A stretch of 64,000 bases of DNA, from the NCBI GenBank assembly GCA_002633005.1, contig NMRA01000024.1, positions 1,474,780-1,538,779 of the forward strand. The letters are read 5' to 3'. The notes under the pieces are model-generated. The model did no database searches. It was not told the origin of the DNA and saw only the letters and a list, made by a program, of their open reading frames with translations. Origin of the DNA: Phoronis australis (lineage: Eukaryota > Phoronida > Phoronidae). The position numbers were made by a program, and so were the translations under genes. Position 1 is the first letter of the stretch. Each line of letters opens with the position of its first letter. This document shows positions 50,001-60,000 of this stretch, one piece after another.

Positions 50001-53000
50001 ACATAAGGTCTATAGCCATGTACATGGAAACTTAGCACGAGGTCTTATGAACCTCAGGAGAACTCCGTTGTGTAGGAACAGGTGATCACCATGATGGCCA
50101 TATAGGTCGAACAAGAATTACCATGCCTCTAGTCTCGCAAAAGGTCTATTGCAACCCTCAATGTTTTAATTTCTGAGAAACTTAAAAAATAAATAGTTCT
50201 TCAAAGCATTTATGGCAATTCTTCACTTATGCTGCACACAACATGGCCGACAAGTTAAATTATATTTTGTCAAATTTCTCCACAAAAATGAAGATTACGA
50301 GATTTTAGTCTGTTACTAGCATGGTTAATGTACTGAGCAGCCGTGCATAAAACAAACTGTAGGTACTTTCAATTTTCATTATTTGCAGCAGTAGTAAAGT
50401 ATTTGGCTTTGGATAAATGGAAAAATGTCACCTTTAGTAAATATTTTTGTATGAATTACGCAGCACAAACTTTGACGAAAATGAGGAGTGAGCCAATCAG
50501 GTATCAATGTGTTGTGAGACTCATGCAGCTGGTCTTCTGCCATGATCAATGGGGAAACGTGAGATTCCATTGACTGGGAATTCCAGATTAACACCCCCAT
50601 TCAAAATTAGCAACTCCTAACTTCCATCAGAGGCTACTCCAGTGTCACGTCACCACCGTTCAGCCAATCACCCTAAGTAACCCAACAACGACGCGTAACT
50701 GCTAGGGGAGGAAGATCACGAGGGAAACAAAACGTTGAAATTAATTGATAAATAATGAATCACTTTTAGACAGATAATATCTCCAAGGAAGATTTAATCG
50801 ACATAACTGGAACATCGCCAATGAGTTCAACAATAAAGTAAGGCAGTTGGGGTAGGCAGGCCATGTAAACAGGTGGCATGCTGTCGGTCACATCATGAGA
50901 CGCGATAAACTGAACAGCAGATTGGTGTAAAAGCAGAGGAAGGCCAAGAGAAACATAGAGAATATGAGTTGAGCGTGAAATGCATCATAACAGCTTCACC
51001 TGAAATTCTGCATACCATCAAGCACAGATGACAGACAGCAGTGGCGCTCTCTAGTGGAGGCCTTATGAACCACATAGGCACCACAAGAGGACTAAGTAAG
51101 TAATGAATTAGTTGATGATGAAACTCAAAAAGCGATGTTGCTGAGATTCCATACTCACATTGTGGGAAGATTAACGTTATCCGCAGCCCTGTGCATCAGG
51201 GCGGCTAGTCGTGCCACCTCTCGCCTCTGGATGTCATGCATGCGACCTCCCTCCAACACCATCATTAAGCCATCCAGATAGTCAGGCTTCACCTGTGGAT
51301 GTGATGTGACAAATTTGAAGATATATCACTTAATTAAAAACAAATCAGTCTCACGGGCATTTTGACTGTGGCCCTGAGATTCACATCATTAAAAGGGACA
51401 TTAAAGGTTTTATGGCCAAAAACACATGTTCAGCATGGATGGGATACTAGGGTCATTGAAGTTGTCAGCTTTGAAAGAGCAATAAAACAATAAAATCTGT
51501 TAGGGCTGTTCCAGTAAAATCTGTATGGGAGGGGGAGAAGGCACCTTTTTTTCGCACCCACCACCCATATTTTTCATTTATTTCTTCAGCCTACCACCCA
51601 TACTTTTTTATAAGTTTGAAATGCAACCACCCGTAATTTTTTTTGTTCTTGTGGTTGACTGCACAGGCCCTTGAGTTTATCTGTTCCTCCATCACCACTA
51701 ACGTCATTCATTACTAAGAAAACATATGTTTCTTATACATGGTTATTAGCCATCGAGAAATTCGAGCACCAGTGGTTAAATGGTGTTATGGGTATGACGA
51801 TGAAGAGATCGGAGGGAGTGAAAAAGTCCGAGCTTTTTGCAAGTTGCATTTTTGTTTCAGTTTTTGATTCTGTGCGGATTGTTTATAAAAGTTACTAAAA
51901 TTACTCACCATCAAACATTTATGGCCCAATGAAACAACAACGACCTGTAAATTTTTATTTTTGTAAAGTACAACCACCAGCCATTTTGAATTTAAATCAA
52001 ACGCAACCACCCATAAATTTTTATTTCAGTTGCCTTCCCCCCCTCCCACACAGATTTTGCTGGAACAGCCCTTAGTGATTTTATTACAAATCACCAATTC
52101 TCGCAACATCAGCCAGACATTCAATGGAATCAAGGCCAGATTATTTGCCCACACATAAAATACTTTGCTATTTAACCTGCAAGATTTGACTTAGCAGCAA
52201 AGAGTACAGAGCTAGTGGGTTAAATCCTGTGCCACTGCTAATCAACCTCAAAATAACGACATTTTTCGCCAATGTTTGCTTGAATTTGCACATCAAGTTA
52301 CACTCTTCACTCGTCAACTTACACTCCAGCAAGCCCACCTTGACATTACAAGACACCCACCTGGCTAAATATCATGTCTATGTAGTCCATGTTACTGTCG
52401 AGGTGTAGCGGGAACACCCAGCTGGTTCGCTGAAACAGCAGGTAGTACTCCTTACCACTGCTCGTCAGCTCTGTGGTGATGTCGAAGATGTACTCATCTC
52501 GAGCGATCGAGCAGAAGTGGTTATCTGCAAAGAAAAGTATCGGCTGATGAAGACACACTGTCACGAAAATATTATGACACTTTTTAATTCTGAATGCCTC
52601 CATATTGATAACGTGGAATCTATTTGATCAGAATTTGTAAAAGCACACTCATAACTAAGACGCTGTCTCAAAAACACACTATTGCAAATTAAAGTGACAC
52701 CATGTATGTTCACATAAAACTGCTTTGAGGTGGTGATGCAGTAAAAACCATATCCAAAAGCTCTGTCTATTTAAACCAACATCTAGCCTATTTATTTACA
52801 TTGACACAATGCTTGAGTCGATCATTTCTGCAGCCATTGTCAGGTGGTGCAGCATTGTTAGAAGAACAAGCACTCCTAGGTACTTTAAAATACAAAAATT
52901 TGTTCAATGAGCAATTACCAATCAAAATCAAAATAATCAGACACTCCCACATACAGCCCAAGCGTTGCTCACCTACCTTTTTCAATGACATAAAATTTGT

Positions 53001-54085
53001 TCAATGAGCAATTACCAATCAAAATCAAAATAATCAGACACTCCCACATACAGCCCAAGCGTTGTTCACCTACCTTTTTCAATGACATAAAATAGAGAAT
53101 ACTCCTCCATTTCTTGAGTAGACTGGATGTCTAAACGGTTACAAATTTCCTCGATGACATCATCTGTGACCTGGATAAACGAACCCTTAGTTATGACAAA
53201 ACACCATAAAATGGAGATGGCAATGAGATTATCTTCAAAGCTTCACTAAAAGGCTGAAGAATTTAAAGGGTTATTTAATTACGTAGTACTTAAAGTCTGT
53301 ACATGAAAATCACAGAAGAATGGACTTTTTGATTGCCTTTTTACGTGAAGTTATTTTCTCTCATGGAGTGCAAAAGATTGAGTCACAGTTTGCACAGTTG
53401 GTTAAATTATTCATTACACATAATTGAGGAGTGTACAGTGGTACCTCTTCACAACAAACCTCCAGCCACCTACCAAACACATTCCCTATAACCCGATCTA
53501 CTTTTTAGAGAACCAACCACAGCAATCCGTAAAGTTGGCTTTTAATTGGTAGAAATTCAAAATTAACACAGTACATTGTTCACGTTAGTAGTCAATAAAA
53601 CTCACACAAGTTGGAAACACATAAAATTCAGATATTTGCCAACCTAAGAAAAAGTTCTGCATTTACAGTACTGTATGCCCAGCCATCTCTTGGAAATCAC
53701 TTGCCTATGTGACACACGCTGTATACAAATATGAGATCGAAGAGACCGAGCATTACCAATTTTTAGACTCGCATGAAGTTGGTGGAGCTTACTGGACATT
53801 GAAATTTGAATTTTTAACTCTGTAAACATTGGATCTGTTTTCTTCAAAAATGAAATGATAACCAAGCGAATGGTATAAACATGGTTTGCTGTAATGTGAT
53901 TCGACTGAATCAGGATCTATTTGCCTTAAACAGCCAATTCACAATAAATAAGATAACACAACTGACATGTTCAGCGAGTTCAAAGCAGCTAGAGACAAAG
54001 TACTCACTGTGCACGACTTGAGATTGAGTGTGATGGGAACACCACCAGGGGTCAGCACACTCTGTCGCTTAGTGTAGCGCCCACT
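47034..54085 (-). CDS. MyTH4-FERM gene exons 7-14: FERM domain and C-terminus
   Basis: Eight exons encode residues 229-536. F1 spans SGRYTKRQSVL to the DYIDMIFSQ strand, F2 spans VKPDYLDGLMMVLEGG to FGSTFFVIK, and F3 spans SVSDPRVTGRCLLAINKDG to the stop. The last exon (47081-47034) gives only LVQACSMRKILQAKH. It was chosen because its acceptor follows a good pyrimidine tract, its phase fits, and its residues align with the final F3 helix of MyTH4-FERM myosins after the ET dipeptide. Confidence 0.85.
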
Positions 54086-57000
54086 CTGAAAAAAAAACAA
54101 TAAAAATCAACCCCGTGCGTACAAAAGCTGCAACAATACTTAAGACTGAAAATGAGATGAATTCCTTAATGGAAAGAAAAAGACACCACTTTTGTGCAAA
54201 TATCGAAGAAGTTTCACCATTAATTACCATTCCGCTGGCAATTAAAACGAAGCACACTTGCAACAATTGGTATTGACTATGCAAAACAGAAAACAAATCA
54301 AACATGGGCACCGCAGCAAGATCTTGCATCAGATTTCAACCAAAAAGAAAGGGCCTAGAGCTACTGACGAGACACATGATTGTTTGCATGAAAATTTTTA
54401 TGTTGGTTGAATAAGAAATGCAACATGCATTTTTTGGTAAAATTTAGAGCCCGTTCCCTCCATTTTAGAAATTTGTTTTGTGAAAATAAGTCACTGCAAG
54501 AATGAATGAATTCTGCTTAGTAACAACAGTATTAATCCAAATGCTTGACAACGATCTTGGCACTGCAAAGTAGAGAATTTTTCTTTAACTCCCATTATCA
54601 AATTAACCTACAATGCACTAAAAAGCTGTTTCTTATCTGATAAAAGAGGCCCACTGTTTCACTCAGGCTTTCCTTTTTTGCATGTCAAGTGTTCTGAGAG
54701 ATTCTGAACATTCGACCTCTTCCAAAAGGGAAAGTGAGTACATTTGACAAATTGGACAACAGTCGGACTAGTGCATTACTAGTTTTCAGTTAATACATTG
54801 ACTAAAAACTGACAACAATATTAGACAATATCAAGAGAAACAAATTACTCAATATTCAGACAAAGTTGCTAAAATCTTTGAGCTTGAATTGTTAATAAAC
54901 AATTTCCTGTGCTGTCTGTACCTTTTATCAAAAATAACAACTCAACAGAGCTTAGATTCAACCACAGAGTGTTTAGATTCCACCACAGAGTGTTTACATG
55001 GCAACTTTTGTTATAGGTATAAATTCCCCTGCTGCCCACTGAGTACAACCACCACCTCACTTGAGATAAGCTAGTCTACATACTCTTGGTTCAAGAAATG
55101 TTGAATAGAGATTGTGCTTCTATTAGTCACAATCGGATGAACTTGAAAGGAACTTTGGCTATTGAAACTGATTAGTGCAGACAACAAAAGCAATGACTGT
55201 CTGAACCAAATTTAAGAGGAATGAACAGAGTGCAGGTAAACATTTAAAGACTAGTAAATAAGACAGTGGAAGAATAAAGAGGACACACAGTCATGGCTTG
55301 GAATGATCAATGACAAAAAAGAGAAAAATTTTCCAGGTGATGAATCATTCCACAAATAAATAGGGCTTGGAAATGTTTTTTCTCAATATTTTTTCTGCTG
55401 TTAAAATTTAACTGAAAAAGACGTTTTTGCATGAATAAAGTCAAAATAATGATAAAAAGAAACAAAAAAAGAGAAAATCGGAAATCTAACAAGTGGAAAT
55501 CGAAACCAAAAAGAGGAAAATTTCAAGTCCCAATAGTCTACAGCTGAAATTAAAACAGCTTATGGAGAACCCCACGAGTGATGAAATACACAAAACCCAT
55601 GTGTTTTCCCAACTTCACACACATACCAGGTGCGGTGCAAACAAAATGACAGGACAAAACAATTGTTTTTCATGATCACAAGATGGCGCTTTTTTGGCAC
55701 TTTCACTCACCGTCAGTGCTTCCAGTTCGTACATCTCTGGCACGTTCTTGCGTCCACCGTAGCGGCAGGTTTTTCGCAGATTCTGAAGAGCGGCTGTGGC
55801 TGGCATCTGGAACGGCCGTTGCTGGTCAAACGAGACAGTTTGCAGATAGTTCTCCAAGTAGGGCAGAAGCCGGTCACTACACTTGTACCAGGCTGCCACA
55901 ATAACAAGTAGTCGCCATCCCCTTAAGCAGCTGTCACTGTAAGAAAGGACAGTACATCGAGACAAACCAAGTCAAACCGTTGACAATGTGGCAATGTACA
56001 CAGACGCGAGGCACAAATAGACCTATATCTCTTGGTTTCCGTAAAAGTCTCTTGGTTGAAGAAATGTCACATCACCTGGGAAACTGGCAGGAAGGCCAAA
56101 GCACCAAAATAACACGGATACGGAATGATGATGCAAAGTTATTTTCAACATGCCATCAAGAGGTCAATCAATACCCGCATGTCAAACTGCACTCTTAATT
56201 CTGCGTGTTAATACATTGATGGTGAACATGAAACGAATTAAAGAACAAATTAAATCAATAAATTTAATATTTGCATTGAATATTATGATTGAAACGCTGA
56301 CAATGGAACACTAAGTTAGAGAATAATCACTTATAACAGCTAATGGTCGTAACCCCACCAACAAACTTTTGGCAAGCATCTGAAATGCAACACTAAATGG
56401 CGAGACAATTCACAGAATGTATTGCACTACGGGGCATGATGGACTTAAATCAACACTTACGGCCTAGTACTTTTGTTGCTGCTTGTCTGCTTGCAGAGCT
56501 GACAGTAGACTTCATCCACAATGCCCTGGTTTCTGTGACACGCGCGCAGCAGCTTCATGGCACAGTCAAGGTCGTTGAGGTCGCGTTCTATGGGATAGTC
56601 TCCCATGTACTGCATGATACAGATGAACGACTCCAGAGCCAGCTTGTTTTGTTGAGAGGAACTGAGACGTAAAAGGGATGCCTGGATGGGCGACTGAAAG
56701 AATGAAAAATGGTAATTAGTATCAGAAAGTCATAGAAGTCGTGATTTATGAGACCAGTAGCTCACAGGAATACTGTTGGTGGGCCACTACAGCACAGCAC
56801 ACCTTGGAAAGGCGCCACCCTTTTGTAGATCTCTGTTTCCTCAAACATTATTTATTGAAAGTTGAATTAAATATCACAATAGTGAAAGGCAAGACTCCAG
56901 CAATTTGAGACAAAATGTTACGTATCACTACACCTTGCAGAGGAACTACTTGTGTACAGTTTAATGTAGCAACAGGGCCATTTGGACACTTTCTTAACCT

Positions 57001-60000
57001 TAAAAAGCACATCTTCAAAATTAGTCTCTTCACTGAAAATTTATACTGAAATGTCCCCTACTTTGCATCATGTCATGTATCTAGGTTGAGTGTCCGGGGG
57101 GGGGGGGGGNNGGGGGGATTGAACATGAAAGGCAAAAGGAACAAGACAGATCATGCAGGTAGGTGTGATTCTGCCCATGTATGTCATGGTGTTGTCAAAA
57201 AGACACAATTGTTAAGATGTCCATATGAAATTGGTGCAATATGTGTGTAATGAGTACTTGGAGAGAGTAGGATAGGACATTTGAGGTCCAGAATAAATAC
57301 GTCATCATACACTATGCTAAACAAAGCCACAATGAATTCATTTGGAAATGTTGCAAATTCATCAGTTTTTTTAAGTTCAAATCATTCAAATTACCGTAAA
57401 CAGAAATAACTCGCACCTGTGCCAAGAAATACAAGCCAGAGGAAGAAAACAGAACACTGCACCATTACCTTTTCAGTTCGAGAAGAACTACATTTTGAGT
57501 GAATGGCAAAATCTGAAAACAGGGCTGTCAGGGATTAAACAGCGATAGAAGGTATTAATGGCCGCATATAATTTTGTGCCAGAATTTTGAGAACCAGTTT
57601 TCTGCACTGAAGAATGGGCATCAAACTGGGTCACAAAACACATGCAGGCACGTTGTATCAATCTTTAAATGTCAAGCACATTTTCAAAGGCCGTGTCCAA
57701 AACAGTCGAGGAGTACGACAGAAGAAATATTCCCCATTTCAACTGTTCAAAATCATAATTGAAAGGGCATCCAGAAGAAATGGGATTCTTTCCAATTTAA
57801 GGAACATCTGGAGCTCAAACGGAGCATAAACAGTGCATGAGGCTACAAAAGTGCTCGATGGATAACGCCACATTGAGGGTAAAATAAAGCTTTAGATTGA
57901 GCGTCACTGTGTAATCCCTAATGTTCCTATTTAGCAATTAACACAGTATGATAGACAGGTGAAATTTTACTTAATCTGTATTTTTTGTCTAAAACATATT
58001 ATTCAATAATTATTTTCCAGGCACGGCTACCAGAAAATATTTTGATGGAGAAAGCATGCATATCACAATGTTAGAAACCTCTGATAATTATTTTTCTCTG
58101 ATATTGGAGATTTCACCAGACTTGTAGCCATGCAATAGGACACTCCACTTAAAAGAGGTAGCTTATCCAAAAAGACTGAATTTATCAATGTAAACAATTA
58201 AAGCGCCGAAGCAAAGATAATAAGAAATATTTGCCAATGTATGACTTATTAAAAGGCCATTACAGCAGTTGGAACAAAATAATGTACCTTTTTCATAACA
58301 AATGAATAATATACTTGACATTCCAGGTAATTAAAATACCAGAATAAAGGTACAAAAGATGGTTTTTCAATTTTCAAAACATAATTACAACCGGATAAGT
58401 AGAAGAAATTAACACACTTCACTAATTTTTTACTCTGTTCACACAGAGGTGATGGAATATGGTGTAACTCTTCTGAAAGTGCTAAATGAACATTTGACAG
58501 GAAAAGAAAACAGCTTTCAAGCTTTCACTGATTGAATCAAACAACCATATATATCAGTTAAGCACTCAGTGTTATTTGACATCATTCAAGATAGGGTTCA
58601 AAACAATGCACAACACAAAAGTCATTCCAAGTTACAGGGGAATCAAGTCCCATTTGTGAACTCACCTTTGTCCATTTCACCATATCAGCGTGTTCTTTCC
58701 AGGACCAGTCTGAGCCTGTAACAGCATTAATCATCTGTAAAGTCTCCATCACAAACAGCTAGTCCACACCTACACCCCAAAATTCTGACCCGGATCTGAG
58801 GGGCATGCAACACTAAGCTGTCCAAATCACACAAAATAGTATTGCTCAGCTTGCTCTTGTCAACCTGGTTACACAATGATCCATGAAGCAGACAATAAGA
58901 GCACAATGAACTGGCCTCCAGGTATTGGTTGGCTCCATAATACTTGACCTCCAACTAAAGGGTGAACCCATTTGCACTGCTTGTTTACTCACTGTGGGCA
59001 TGCATTATTTATACAAGACTGCACAGGCCACAGCTATGTTAAACTCATGACTTCAAGGACAACCACTGGCAAACTGTCCCCCACTGCCTTGGGGAATGCA
59101 TAGATTTTTCCTGTTTAAATTGTATGTCGTGATGAATTTTTTATGTAAAGATAAGCTTACGGTTATGAAGGACCCTACAAAAATTTCAACTTTGGCCAAC
59201 TTCAGAACATCATGAAATGGGAAAGGATGAATGAAACTCTTACACTGGGCTTTAACCACCCTGCACTAATTCCCATTACTGACCTCCTCGATACACTTGG
59301 TTGGTGCAGCCTAGTTAGCAGGCGTGCCTTTCATTTAAACTTTATGGTGCACAAAGCCACACATAGCTGCACAACTATTTACGTACCTCACTAAAAAGTT
59401 CAAAGCAGTCAGAGATTCAAACAATTACAGAACTAGAGCGAGTGTTTCTGGCTGCCTAAAAACAACCGCTTCAAAAGAACTTTTGCCTACAGAGTTGCTT
59501 TAACTTTTAACTATATAACCATTCTGGAATTAGAATTTTGCTGCCTTCATTCACTGGTAAGTACATGATCTGAATGGAAAACAAATTCATCACAGCATAT
59601 TAAAAATGAAAAAGTTTACCAGTTTTAATTCTTACTGGTTGCCGGATCAACCGATATCGTGAGATGGCACTTTTTTCAGTCTAAGGCCACAAGGTCAAAG
59701 TTATGTAACAATGAGCTTTTTGACAATTTTTTTTATTAAGCCAAAGAGCTGCAAAACTACAGATTTTAAATTCATAAAATTTTATCATTTTTTCTGAGAG
59801 TACAAAGCCTGTAGAATTCTCTTTCGAACCAAGGAGTCCTCAAAAAATCTCGCTCACAACAGAGAAAAAATAAAATGGTGTAAGTAAAAATCAACCACAA
59901 GAGGGCACTGCGTTTCATAGATTATACGACATTACTTTGCACGTGAGGCAAAATATCTTTGCTTATGGACCAGAAACAGTGATGTCAATCCCACAATTCA

